A stretch of DNA of 10,866 nucleotides from Polyangiaceae bacterium (GCA_022447485.1 JAKVCH010000076.1:1-10866); one strand, 5' to 3'. Counted from the first letter of the stretch, positions 1 to 6,958 are shown. Program-made: numbers and translations. Notes: a model not told the origin generated them from the sequence alone.

Positions 1-801
1 AGTGGCTAGCTGTTGGGAGCCGATGGCTTCTGCCACCTGTTGAATCGCTTCTTTCTTCGCCTCTGCTACTGCGCGAATCGCATCTGCTTCACCGAGAGCG
101 CGGCGTACTTGAGCTTCTTTCTCGCCATCTGAAAGGTTAATTTGCTCTTGGCGTTGTCCCTCGGAGCGAGCAATGCGCGCCTGCTTGTCGCCTTCCGCTT
201 CGAGCACCTTGGCGCGGCGTTCACGCTCGGCCTGCATCTGCTTCTCCATGGCCTGCTGAATATCGTGGGGTGGCGTAATATTTTTGAGCTCGACTCGATT
301 GACCTTTGTGCCCCATTTATCTGTCGCATCGTCGAGAATCAGCTTGAGCTTGCCATTGATCGTATCGCGAGAGCCGAGGGTTTCGTCGAGGTCCATCTCA
401 CCAATCACGTTTCGCAATGAGGTCTGAGCGAGCTGGCTGACCGCCAGGGGGAGGTTGGCAATTTCGTAGGCCGCTTTCACTGGGTCGACGACCTGGATGT
501 AGAGTAGAGCGTCAATGTTGATCGACACGTTATCTTTTGTGATTACCGCTTGCTCGGGAACGTCGAGAACGGCTTCACGTAGGTCGAGTCGGCTAGTCTT
601 TCGCGTGCCGCGGTCTGTGAGCCAAATGACTTCGCGAGGTGAATCGAAAAGAGGGATGACGAAATTGAGACCGCCCATCATGGTTTGCCGATAGCGTCCG
701 AGACGTTCCACAATCATGGCTTGACTTTGCTGCACGACGTAAATGCTTTTCAAGAAGAAGAAGAAAAGTGCGCCAATGAGGATGAGTAAAAATATTAACA
801 T
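1..801 (-). CDS. SPFH/band 7 (stomatin/QmcA-type) membrane protein, C-terminus beyond window
   Basis: Membrane-anchored scaffold protein of the SPFH (stomatin/prohibitin/flotillin) superfamily. Family members oligomerise in the inner membrane, form lipid microdomains and modulate membrane proteases. The visible 267 residues begin with an N-terminal hydrophobic helix (residues 1-18, very Phe/Leu-rich). The SPFH domain follows, with VVQQSQAMIVERLGRY (22-37), the conserved VITKDNVSINIDALLYIQVVDP region (87-107) and DLDETLGSRDTINGKL (137-151). An Ala/Glu/Arg coiled coil starts near residue 185 and includes the repeated EAEGDKQ / SEGQRQE pattern. The frame is open to base 1, so the C-terminus is missing. 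The ATG at 801 has AGGA about 7 nt upstream. About 13 extra residues precede VLDVP compared with E. coli QmcA, as I recall is usual for one subfamily. It lies 53 bp downstream of an NfeD gene, the classic NfeD-SPFH pairing. Family certain, exact function not. Confidence 0.93.
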   Translation of the reverse strand, partial: MLIFLLILIGALFFFFLKSIYVVQQSQAMIVERLGRYRQTMMGGLNFVIPLFDSPREVIWLTDRGTRKTSRLDLREAVLDVPEQAVITKDNVSINIDALLYIQVVDPVKAAYEIANLPLAVSQLAQTSLRNVIGEMDLDETLGSRDTINGKLKLILDDATDKWGTKVNRVELKNITPPHDIQQAMEKQMQAERERRAKVLEAEGDKQARIARSEGQRQEQINLSDGEKEAQVRRALGEADAIRAVAEAKKEAIQQVAEAIGSQQLAT

Positions 802-854
802 GGGGGATTCCTAGAATTGAACGATGTTGAATAAGAAAAATGAGGCGGGCTGCG

Positions 855-1295
855 TTAGGGGTCGATTCTTTCGACATGCACCTGGTTGCCTTCGAGCTTT
901 GTAATCACGACTTTCGAGCCTGCAGGAATTGCTTCTTGCGCTTGTGCTCGCCAGGTATCTCCGTAGAGCTTGATGTAGGCGGCTTCTTTGTGGGGTCCGA
1001 GATCGTCAATCGCCACAGCCACCTTGCCAATCATACCGTCAGCAGCCGTGTGGACTCGATGGTGATCCATGCGTGGCCAAACGAATTTCCAAAAAGCGAG
1101 ATAATTGGCCACCAAGGAGAGTAGGCTGATGAAGACAATTTCGAGGGAGTTCGATGCCAAGGGGGCAAGTAATGCCGCCATGCAAAAAGCCGTCCCGGCC
1201 GGTAGGGTCACAAAGCCGGTGACAAAAATCTCAAGGACTAAGAAGAACACACCGAGGAGCCCTAAGATGATTGGTGGCGAGAAAAAGTTTTCCAT
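855..1295 (-). CDS. NfeD-family membrane protein (short form with OB-fold domain)
   Basis: Short NfeD-type partner of SPFH proteins, 146 residues, similar in size to E. coli YbbJ. The N-terminal half is hydrophobic: helices at roughly residues 7-29 (IILGLLGVFFLVLEIFVTGF) and at 35-70 (probably two segments). It is followed by a soluble OB-fold-like domain at residues 86-146 with the typical pattern G-x-x-G-K-V-A, LYGDTWRA, I-x-x-G-S-K-V-V-I-T and G-N-Q-V-H-V. Short NfeD proteins use this cytoplasmic domain with the neighbouring SPFH protein to organise membrane complexes. It has no N-terminal serine-protease domain, unlike long NfeD proteins. An in-frame TGA lies three codons upstream, so the ATG at 1295 is the only good start. 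A GAGAGGA motif sits unusually close, with 1 nt spacing. It is probably cotranscribed with the downstream SPFH gene. Confidence 0.92.
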   Translation of the reverse strand: MENFFSPPIILGLLGVFFLVLEIFVTGFVTLPAGTAFCMAALLAPLASNSLEIVFISLLSLVANYLAFWKFVWPRMDHHRVHTAADGMIGKVAVAIDDLGPHKEAAYIKLYGDTWRAQAQEAIPAGSKVVITKLEGNQVHVERIDP

Positions 1296-1423
1296 ATCCT
1301 CTCATCACGCTCGCTAGAACTCTCTCCGCGGTCAAGCCCCTCTCTCCTCCTCAGGGTTCTTCGATGGAATCGCCGTCTGAGTTTTGCTGGGAGCCTGAGA
1401 GTTGGAGACTCCCTGGGCTGGCG

Positions 1424-1711
1424 TTACTCAATCGAACCGTCAACTAAGCGTGGTTCGCAGGGATCTCGCTCTTCTTCTGGGAGAGGTGGCTCACCGTTCT
1501 TTTCCCGCCTCTTCTGCTCCTTTTCACGCTTTTTCTCCCTCTTTTCCTCGTCTTTCTTGGCTTCTTCCGTGTCTTCGTCAGTGGGACACAGGTGCTTTGA
1601 TTGCCTTTCGTTGTCTTGGGACATCCAAACTTTCGCACCCAGGGCACTTTTATCGCAGCCGGTTGCGAGAAGGACGAAGAACAAGGCAGTCATTGTGTGA
1701 CAAGAGCGCAT
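1424..1711 (-). CDS. small lipoprotein with a highly charged Lys/Glu/Arg-rich segment
   Basis: A 95-residue protein I do not recognise. It begins with a short n-region (MRSCHTM) and a hydrophobic stretch (residues 8-17) ending in LLATGC, a plausible lipobox with the lipidated Cys at 19. The +2 residue is Asp, which in E. coli retains lipoproteins in the inner membrane; whether that rule holds here is unknown. Residues 46-72 are almost entirely K, E, D, R and Q and should form a charged helix. Cys42 and Cys85 flank this segment and could form a disulfide. The C-terminus is Pro/Glu-rich and acidic. It lies between asd (131 bp upstream) and nfeD (128 bp downstream), all on the same strand. No convincing Shine-Dalgarno sequence is visible. 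The signal peptide plus lipobox argues for a real gene despite the low-complexity composition. Confidence 0.66.
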   Translation of the reverse strand: MRSCHTMTALFFVLLATGCDKSALGAKVWMSQDNERQSKHLCPTDEDTEEAKKDEEKREKKREKEQKRREKNGEPPLPEEERDPCEPRLVDGSIE

Positions 1712-1773
1712 GATACAGTCAGCCTATCAGATGGGGGTGCGAGCTAACAAGAATCCCGCATGCTTTCCAGCCA

Positions 1774-1806
1774 GAGCTTGATTTCAATAGGTACATCATC
1801 AAGCTC
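1774..1806. repeat. 9-bp inverted repeat between asd and the small lipoprotein gene
   Basis: GAGCTTGAT at 1774-1782 is the exact reverse complement of ATCAAGCTC at 1798-1806, with a 15-nt loop. It lies 37-69 bp after the asd stop codon. No T-tract follows on either strand, so it is not a standard intrinsic terminator. It could be a 3' UTR hairpin of asd or an operator for the lipoprotein gene. Confidence 0.4.
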
Positions 1807-1842
1807 GATTCAAGCCTTTAGTTAGGATACCGCTCGCTGCGC

Positions 1843-2949
1843 TTAGAGTTTGTTGAGCGCGATCAATACCATGCGTCTCAAGGGCTCAGCGGCGCCCCAA
1901 AGCAATTGGTCGCCGACGGTATAGACGCTCAGGTACTCGGGGCCGAGCTTCATTTTTCGGACGCGGCCCACCGGAATGGTGAGAGTTCCAGAACATGCGG
2001 CTGGCGAGAGTCGCTGCAGGGTATCGGCCTTGTTATTCGCTACAAAGTCGACCCATTCGTTACCGGCTCTAAGAGTGGCTTCAATTTCGTCCAGAGGAAT
2101 ATCCCTCTTGAGTTTAATTGTCAGAGCCTGAGAGTGACTTCGCATGGCACCAATGCGAACGCAGGTGCCATCGACAGGAATGCTGGAATGGAGGCCGAGA
2201 ATTTTGTTGGTCTCTACCATGCCTTTCCATTCTTCTCGGGTCTGGCCTTCTTCCACGAGTTTATCAATCCAAGGAATCAGGCTGCCGGCGAGGGCTGCGC
2301 CAAATTCATCTTGAGGAAATTGGTCGGCTTGCATGACGCCCTGCACTTCGCGATCGAGATCGAGGATTGCGGCGCGGGGATCATCGGCAGTTTTACATGC
2401 TCCGAGGGCGCGCATCTGCAAAACGAGTTCCCGCATATTGCGTGCTCCAGCGCCAGATGCCGCTTGATAGGTAGAGGCATTCACCCATTCAACCCAGCCC
2501 TTGTCGAAGAGTGAGCCGATGGCCATGAGCATCAGACTCACGGTGCAATTACCGCCGATGAAGTCTTTGGTGCCGGCTGCCAGAGCTTGATCGATATTCT
2601 TGCGATTGACAGGATCGAGGATGATCACTGCGTCCTGTGCCATGCGCAAGGTAGAGGCAGCATCGATCCAGAGGCCAGACCAACCGGAGCTGCGCAAGGG
2701 GCTGTGAACCGCGGTGGTGTAGTCACCACCCTGACAGGAGACGATCATGTCCATCTCTGCGAGTGCCGCGATATCGTTGGCGTCTCGAAGAGGCGCTTTG
2801 CCCTTGCCTACGTCGGGCCCGTCTTGCCCAGCTTGGGAGGTCGAAAAGAAGACCGGATCGAATGATGCGAAATCGTTTTCGGCTTTCATGCGCTCCAAGA
2901 GCACGGAGCCGACCATGCCTCGCCAACCTACTATACCTACAGTCGTCAT
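1843..2949 (-). CDS. asd: aspartate-semialdehyde dehydrogenase
   Basis: Catalyses NADPH-dependent reductive dephosphorylation of L-aspartyl-4-phosphate to aspartate 4-semialdehyde in the cytoplasm. This is the branch to lysine/diaminopimelate, threonine and methionine. The protein is 368 residues from this start, matching the E. coli enzyme (367). It shows the nucleotide-binding start VGIVGWRGMVGSVLLERM, the PVFFSTSQ segment, CQGGDYT, and WIDAASTLRM. GGNCTVSLMLM carries the catalytic Cys135. Further on are TYQAASGAG, AGSLIPWIDK, EEWKGMVETNKIL, the RSHSQA histidine (His272) and the C-terminal VGDQLLWGAAEPLRRM. This is the Gram-negative (proteobacterial) subtype. The ATG at 2949 is preferred because MTTVGIVGW aligns with the E. 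coli N-terminus; a TTG five codons upstream (2964) is possible. Neither has a strong Shine-Dalgarno sequence. The gene is divergent from the HAD gene. All key residues are intact. Confidence 0.98.
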   Translation of the reverse strand: MTTVGIVGWRGMVGSVLLERMKAENDFASFDPVFFSTSQAGQDGPDVGKGKAPLRDANDIAALAEMDMIVSCQGGDYTTAVHSPLRSSGWSGLWIDAASTLRMAQDAVIILDPVNRKNIDQALAAGTKDFIGGNCTVSLMLMAIGSLFDKGWVEWVNASTYQAASGAGARNMRELVLQMRALGACKTADDPRAAILDLDREVQGVMQADQFPQDEFGAALAGSLIPWIDKLVEEGQTREEWKGMVETNKILGLHSSIPVDGTCVRIGAMRSHSQALTIKLKRDIPLDEIEATLRAGNEWVDFVANNKADTLQRLSPAACSGTLTIPVGRVRKMKLGPEYLSVYTVGDQLLWGAAEPLRRMVLIALNKL

Positions 2950-3120
2950 GGGGACAGAAGTCAATCAGAGGATCGGAGCTTGCGCAAATATGAAATGGCA
3001 AAAGTGTGGCTGGAGAGCTCTTCTGCGGAGCCGATTCCAATGGCATTGCCGTTTATGGGCCTGGAGTAGCCGTCTAGGTTGGACGCTTCCCCACAGATCG
3101 TGCACTCTAGCTGGCGAACT
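2950..3120. promoter_or_regulatory. divergent intergenic region between asd and the HAD gene
   Basis: These 171 bp separate two divergently transcribed genes and must hold the promoter of each unless transcription starts elsewhere. I looked for -35/-10 pairs on both strands and found only weak matches: for example TTGCCG at 3046-3051 on the plus strand has no good -10 box at 16-18 nt. No strong inverted repeat was seen. The assignment rests on gene orientation only. Confidence 0.4.
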
Positions 3121-3963
3121 ATGACCATTTCTTTCGAAGAGCTCTCCGATTCCTATGAATGCATCTTTTTCGACGCCTTTGGGGTGCTCAAGAGCTCTGC
3201 GGGGATTTACGACGGAGTTTTGGACTGTTTAGAAGCCTTGAAAGGCCGAGGAAAAGATATTTATGTGGTGACCAACGACGCTAGTAAGTCTCCTGACGCC
3301 ATGATGGCCACTTATACCCCGGCGGGGGCCGCCCCCATTTTTGAAGTAGATGAGATCATCACCTCTGGTCTATTGGCGACGGAATACCTCAAGAATAAGG
3401 TGCGCAGTGGGCATGTGGCCTACTTAGGAAAAGAGGCTTCTGCTCATTATATTGAGCGAGCCGGCTTGGAAGCTGTGCCAGTCGGGCTAGAGCTCGAAAG
3501 TTTGCAGCCGAAGGCTCTCGTGCTCCTCGACGATGAAGGCTTCGATTGGTTTGAGCAAATCAATCAAGCCATGAACTTGGTGCGCTCGCATAATATGCCG
3601 GTGATCGTGGCCAATACAGATATTACCTACCCGTCGAAGGCCCAAGAGGTCGGCATTGCGATTGGGGGATTGGCCTCGCTTTTGGAAGTAGCTCTGGGGC
3701 GACAATTTACTCGATTTGGAAAACCGGATCCGATGATATTTAACTATGCTTTCGAGCGGGCTCGAGCCCGACGACCTAGCTTAGAAAAGAAAGATGTGTT
3801 GATGGTGGGCGATACCCTCAGCACCGATATCCATGGTGGCAATAAGTATGGGCTCGATACAGCCTTGGTGCTTTCGGGGAATACCCTAGCGAGCCAATAT
3901 GATTCGTTGATGAAGGCTCAGGGTATTGTTCCGAATTATGTTTGCGAATCGATTTTGACTTGA
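3121..3963 (+). CDS. HAD-superfamily hydrolase, class IIA-like (NagD / TIGR01459-like)
   Basis: A 280-residue cytoplasmic HAD-fold protein, probably a phosphatase-like hydrolase of unknown substrate. Motif I is FFDAFGVL, with the nucleophile Asp18. The usual second Asp at +2, the general acid/base of phosphatases, is Phe20. Motif II is VVTNDASKS (Thr51-Asn52). Residues about 75-190 form the C2-type cap expected for class IIA. The motif III lysine is in FGKPDPMIF (Lys201), and motif IV is MVGDTLSTDIHGG (Asp231, Asp236). Some class IIA members (TIGR01459) have DxWGV at motif I, so the aromatic residue may be a subfamily feature. The ATG at 3121 is chosen because it puts motif I at the usual distance from the N-terminus. 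A TTG-initiated extension to 3079 is possible but adds a sequence with no match I recognise. It is the only plus-strand gene here and converges with the kinase-like gene, 31 bp between stop codons. Confidence 0.88.
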   Translation: MTISFEELSDSYECIFFDAFGVLKSSAGIYDGVLDCLEALKGRGKDIYVVTNDASKSPDAMMATYTPAGAAPIFEVDEIITSGLLATEYLKNKVRSGHVAYLGKEASAHYIERAGLEAVPVGLELESLQPKALVLLDDEGFDWFEQINQAMNLVRSHNMPVIVANTDITYPSKAQEVGIAIGGLASLLEVALGRQFTRFGKPDPMIFNYAFERARARRPSLEKKDVLMVGDTLSTDIHGGNKYGLDTALVLSGNTLASQYDSLMKAQGIVPNYVCESILT

Positions 3964-3994
3964 ACTCTTTATTGCAGAGCGACTCTTTCGCCGC

Positions 3995-5068
3995 TTACTT
4001 GCGCACGGCGCGCAAGAGTTGATGAAAGTCGGTTGCTTCGAGGGCGGGGAAGTAGTCATGCAGAGCTTCGCGCTGGAGTCGGTGGCAAAATTCGGGTCGG
4101 AAAAAGTGCTCTCCTTGACGCAGCACGTAGTTGAGGATGAAGAATCGATAAACCTCTTTGAGGAAGAGGATTTCTTCGTCAGCGAGAGGGTTGACGCGAT
4201 CGTAGGCGCGTAAGAATTCGATGAAGCGTTCCTCAAAGTAAGGCGCGACTGTGTAGCTGAACTGAGCCTGGTCACCCTCACTACGAACAACTCGTGCACA
4301 GAAATGAAAGTCGAGAACCCGTGGTTCGACCCGAAACCAATCGTAATCCCAGCGAGAGAAAAATTTAAAACCCTGTTCTTCGAGGCCGACGGAAAAGTTC
4401 CCGATATTCCAATCGATGAGAACAGGTAATTTCAGTAGCTGGTGGTACCCCAACTTTTCAGCTTGAATTAAAAATGTATCGCATTGGGTGCGCACGATAG
4501 ACTCTGCCTCTTTGCTGAAGTTGCGCTCTTCCCTCCAGGACTGATTACCAATCGCATCATAGAGAGCTGCAATGTCTGAGCCGAGGGACTTCCAACTAGT
4601 ATTGAGCAAAGGGGCGACTGTTGCAGAGGCTTGATGAAAGCTCGCCATTTCTGTGCCCAAGGCAGAGACCTGATCTGGATTGAGTCGTTGGGGAAGAAAG
4701 TCGTAAAACTGGGTCTTTTCGTAAAAGACGACCCAGATATTGCCTTCTCGCCAGGTGAAGACCTCATGGTCCTTTTGCAGCATGCCTGCCAAAAATGATC
4801 GAAATCGAGAGTTCGCCAGACGCCGAATCCACTGCTGGATGATGCGATGATCCTGTCGAAAATGAACGTAAGAACCATAGGTCGAGGTTTTCGCAACAAT
4901 TTCAAACCCAGTGTTGAGCTTGATCAAGTAGACGCGATTGGTGGAAACGTCTGCACTGATCTCTTGGATGGTGCTGATAGTGCGCGGGTCGCCGTAGTCG
5001 TTCCATGCGCGCTGAATTAGTTGCGGGAATTCGAGATCTGTTGGGGTCCAAGTGGGTCGCGCAACCAT
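3995..5068 (-). CDS. aminoglycoside phosphotransferase (APH)/choline kinase-fold protein
   Basis: A 357-residue soluble protein with the outline of the APH / protein-kinase-like fold; likely a small-molecule kinase of unknown substrate. VYLIKLNTGFEIVAKTS contains the candidate ATP-binding lysine (Lys60). LGTEMASFHQA (137-147) matches the segment before the C-lobe in APH proteins. The catalytic loop is VLIDWNIGNF, with Asp219 and Asn224 at the D-x4-N spacing. The family's His two residues before the Asp is Leu217. RWDYDWFRVEPRVLDFHF carries the metal-binding acidic motif (Asp241/Asp243). The C-terminal half is helical and aromatic-rich. The ATG at 5068 has AGGA 8 nt upstream. The gene follows glnA on the same strand but is separated from it by a strong terminator, so it probably has its own promoter. 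Nothing suggests antibiotic resistance specifically; this fold also covers homoserine, choline and sugar kinases. Confidence 0.8.
   Translation of the reverse strand: MVARPTWTPTDLEFPQLIQRAWNDYGDPRTISTIQEISADVSTNRVYLIKLNTGFEIVAKTSTYGSYVHFRQDHRIIQQWIRRLANSRFRSFLAGMLQKDHEVFTWREGNIWVVFYEKTQFYDFLPQRLNPDQVSALGTEMASFHQASATVAPLLNTSWKSLGSDIAALYDAIGNQSWREERNFSKEAESIVRTQCDTFLIQAEKLGYHQLLKLPVLIDWNIGNFSVGLEEQGFKFFSRWDYDWFRVEPRVLDFHFCARVVRSEGDQAQFSYTVAPYFEERFIEFLRAYDRVNPLADEEILFLKEVYRFFILNYVLRQGEHFFRPEFCHRLQREALHDYFPALEATDFHQLLRAVRK
3998..4016. repeat. GC-rich hairpin at the end of the kinase-like gene
   Basis: CTTGCGC (3998-4004) and GCGCAAG (4010-4016) are perfect inverted repeats with a 5-nt loop. They cover the last codons of the minus-strand gene and sit just past the end of the convergent HAD gene. 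They could help terminate or stabilise either transcript, but no T-tract follows on either strand. Confidence 0.35.
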
Positions 5069-5175
5069 AGAGCAATCCTACTCTAAAATAGGCCGCGGCG
5101 CAGGCTTTGGGCTGGGAAGAGGCGTGAGCATTCTACCGCCATGTTTTCTGGGAAAAGAGGGGCTTGTGAGAAAAT

Positions 5176-5207
5176 AAAAAAAGGATACCCGAAGGTATCC
5201 TTTTTTT
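5176..5207 (-). terminator. intrinsic terminator of glnA with cUUCGg tetraloop
   Basis: On the minus strand the sequence reads A7-GGATACC-TTCG-GGTATCC-T7. It is a perfect 7-bp G/C-containing stem extended by A7/T7 to 14 bp. The loop is UUCG closed by a C-G pair, the exceptionally stable cUUCGg tetraloop, which exists only in the leftward (glnA) transcript. The rightward loop would be CGAA. It starts 77 bp after the glnA stop codon and ends before the kinase-like gene. The A-tract makes it formally bidirectional, but the loop indicates glnA as the intended user. Confidence 0.95.
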
Positions 5208-5248
5208 GCCTGGAACTCTTTTGAGTTTCCTGGTGATTCGACAGTGCT

Positions 5249-5267
5249 CGGCGTTTCATCAACGCCG
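5249..5267. repeat. hairpin in the glnA 3' untranslated region
   Basis: CGGCGTT (5249-5255) and AACGCCG (5261-5267) form a perfect 7-bp stem with a 5-nt loop, just after the glnA stop codon. A second, shorter palindrome (ACTCA-GAC-TGAGT, 5282-5294) overlaps the stop itself. Neither has a T-tract. They may protect the glnA mRNA 3' end ahead of the main terminator. Confidence 0.45.
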
Positions 5268-5283
5268 CGCTGCCGAAGTCGAC

Positions 5284-6684
5284 TCAGACTGAGTAGTACA
5301 TTTCGAACTCTACAGGAGAGGTCGTCATGCGAAGCTTGGTGACTTCTTCCATCTTGAGAGCGATGTAGGCGTCGATCATGTCGTCGTCCATGACGCCACC
5401 AGCCTTGAGGAACTCACGGTCCTTGTCGAGAGCGTCGAGAGCGATGTCGAGAGAAGACGCAACGGTTGGCATCTTTGCCTCTTCTTCTGGGCTGAGCTCG
5501 TAGAGATCTTCATCACCAGGGCTACCTGGGTCGATCTTGTTCTTGATGCCGTCGATACCAGCCATCATCATTGCGACGAAAGCGAGGTAAGGGTTAGCGG
5601 TTGAGTCAGGGAAGCGAACCTCGATGCGCTTTGCCTTGGGGCTAGACACGAATGGAATTCGAATCGAAGCCGAACGGTTTCGCGCAGAGTAGGTGAGGAT
5701 GGTTGGTGCCTCAAAGCCTGGAACCAGACGCTTGTAGCTGTTGGTTGAAGCGTTCGCGAAGGCGTTGATCGCCCGAGCGTGCTTAATGATTCCGCCGATG
5801 TAATGGAGAGCGGTTTCGCTCAGGCCGCCGTAGACGTCACCGTGGAAGATATTCGTTCCATCTTTGACGAGAGACTGGTGCACGTGCATGCCGTTGCCGT
5901 TGTCGCCAACAAGTGGCTTAGGCATAAAGGTTGCGGTCTTGCCAGCGTTATTTGCCTCGTTCAAAACGATGTACTTGAGCTTCTGAACCTGGTCAGCTTT
6001 TTCTACAAGCCTACCGACGCCAACACCAATTTCGCACTGACCGGCAGTCGCTACTTCGTGGTGATGTACTTCGGCAACCATGCCCATGGCTTTAATTGCA
6101 GCGCACATATCTGCGCGAAGGTCAGAGAGGCTATCGATAGGTGGAACTGGGAAGTAACCGCCCTTCACGCCGGGAGCGTGTCCGGTGCCATCTTCGCCTG
6201 TGCTCCAAGCCGCTTCCTTGCTGTTGATCTGGAAGAACTGGCCGCCCATCTCGTTGGAGTAAGCAACTGAATCGAAGACGAAGAATTCGTTCTCAGGGCC
6301 AAAGTAAGCGCTGTCGGCAATTCCGGTTGAGTTCAGGTACTCAAGAGCGCGCTTTGCGCAAGAGCGTGGGCAGCGGATGTAGCCCTTCATGTCGTCAGGC
6401 TCAATCACGTCACAGCTAATGTTGAGCTGCTTGTGCTTTGAGTAGAGATCGATTGTTGCCGTCTCGAGGTCTGGCATGAGGATCATGTCTGACTTGTTGA
6501 TCGTCTTCCAGCCAGCAATTGATGAACCGTCGAACATTTTGCCGTCTGCGAAGAACGACTCGTCGACCTGGCTCACGGGGCTGGTCACGTGCTGCTCTTT
6601 ACCTTTGGTATCTGTAAACCGAAGGTCAACGAACTTGACGCCTTCATCTTTGATTAATTTAAGAATGTCAGCTGCGGTGGTCAT
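5284..6684 (-). CDS. glnA: glutamine synthetase, type I (GlnA)
   Basis: ATP-dependent condensation of glutamate and ammonia to glutamine, the central step of nitrogen assimilation; acts as a cytoplasmic dodecamer. The 466-residue protein matches the usual GSI length (E. coli 469). The N-terminal beta-grasp domain includes [11 protein letters not shown] (residues 49-59, Asp52 loop). The catalytic domain shows FGPENEFF (Glu131, Glu133), [17 protein letters not shown] (Glu218), NGMHVHQS (His267/His269), [10 protein letters not shown] and [15 protein letters not shown]. Tyr395 in [11 protein letters not shown] is in the position of the E. coli adenylylation tyrosine (397), so control by GlnE-type adenylyltransferase is likely. 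The C-terminus VEFEMYYSV matches the E. coli ending. The ATG at 6684 has AGGAG about 6 nt upstream. The gene is apparently monocistronic: a 408-bp gap upstream and a strong terminator downstream. No glnB or ntrBC is in view. Confidence 0.99.
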   Translation of the reverse strand: MTTAADILKLIKDEGVKFVDLRFTDTKGKEQHVTSPVSQVDESFFADGKMFDGSSIAGWKTINKSDMILMPDLETATIDLYSKHKQLNISCDVIEPDDMKGYIRCPRSCAKRALEYLNSTGIADSAYFGPENEFFVFDSVAYSNEMGGQFFQINSKEAAWSTGEDGTGHAPGVKGGYFPVPPIDSLSDLRADMCAAIKAMGMVAEVHHHEVATAGQCEIGVGVGRLVEKADQVQKLKYIVLNEANNAGKTATFMPKPLVGDNGNGMHVHQSLVKDGTNIFHGDVYGGLSETALHYIGGIIKHARAINAFANASTNSYKRLVPGFEAPTILTYSARNRSASIRIPFVSSPKAKRIEVRFPDSTANPYLAFVAMMMAGIDGIKNKIDPGSPGDEDLYELSPEEEAKMPTVASSLDIALDALDKDREFLKAGGVMDDDMIDAYIALKMEEVTKLRMTTSPVEFEMYYSV

Positions 6685-6742
6685 CTCTAACTCCTGTGGG
6701 GATTCATGGTCTGCGCCTGGCTTGAACTAGGTTGCTGTCAGA

Positions 6743-6768
6743 CCCCGGTAACGTCATGCCACCAGGGG
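6743..6768. repeat. dyad nearest the glnA start
   Basis: CCCCGGT (6743-6749) pairs with ACC-A-GGGG (6761-6768), a 7-bp stem with a single bulged A and an 11-nt loop. It ends 59 bp upstream of the glnA ATG. It is either a leader hairpin or an operator; no known RNA class was recognised. Confidence 0.4.
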
Positions 6769-6794
6769 AATACCAAGCGCGGTGATTTTAATCG

Positions 6795-6816
6795 GTGCAG
6801 CCTCGATTTGCTGCAC
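6795..6816. repeat. 7-bp dyad GTGCAGC-N8-GCTGCAC upstream of glnA
   Basis: GTGCAGC (6795-6801) and GCTGCAC (6810-6816) are perfect inverted repeats around an 8-nt A/T-richer centre. The half-sites contain GTGC/GCAC but in the opposite order to the NtrC consensus (TGCAC...GTGCA), so I do not call an NtrC site. It could equally be a hairpin in the mRNA leader. Confidence 0.45.
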
Positions 6817-6842
6817 GCCGATGTCAGATACCGCGACTTTGT

Positions 6843-6868
6843 TTCCGAAAGATTTCCTTGTTTCGGAA
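6843..6868. repeat. 8-bp dyad TTCCGAAA-N10-TTTCGGAA upstream of glnA
   Basis: TTCCGAAA (6843-6850) and TTTCGGAA (6861-6868) form a perfect inverted repeat with a 10-nt spacer, so the half-site centres are 18 bp apart. It lies just downstream of the candidate glnA promoter. It is compatible with a repressor operator or with the first hairpin of the leader. Confidence 0.5.
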
Positions 6869-6928
6869 TGCTGGCGGAAGGCGAGAGTTTCTCCAACACA
6901 GACGCTGAAAGCTACCAAAATGATTCAA

Positions 6929-6958
6929 CTTATAGAATCTTCTTCTTTTTCTTGCGAA
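6929..6958 (-). promoter_or_regulatory. candidate glnA promoter (sigma-70-like)
   Basis: On the minus strand, TTCGCA (6953-6958, 4 of 6 to TTGACA) is followed after 18 nt by TATAAG (6929-6934, 5 of 6 to TATAAT). The spacer is purine-rich. Transcription would start near 6920, giving a leader of about 235 nt before glnA. Found by eye in a lineage whose promoter consensus is not known to me; other start sites are possible. Confidence 0.35.

Noticed and set aside
1389..1413. Imperfect hairpin downstream of the small lipoprotein gene
   Set aside because: Only five consecutive pairs, then a mismatch, and no T-tract on either strand; too weak to call a terminator.
1906..2514. 202-codon plus-strand frame antisense to asd
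   Set aside because: The minus strand is unmistakably asd along its whole length with all catalytic residues.
5125..5160. Promoter for the kinase-like gene (TAGAAT at 5130-5135, minus strand)
   Set aside because: The -10 match is good but nothing resembling a -35 box sits 16-18 nt upstream, so I did not annotate it.
5779..6270. 163-codon plus-strand frame antisense to glnA
   Set aside because: Shadow of glnA; no domain or signal and no ribosome binding site worth noting.
6685..6780. Possible sigma-54 promoter for glnA
   Set aside because: TGGCATGACGTTACC on the minus strand keeps TGGCA but has no GC at the -12 position and the spacing is wrong. The plus-strand TGGC...TTGC pair is spaced 10 nt instead of 7 and faces away from glnA.
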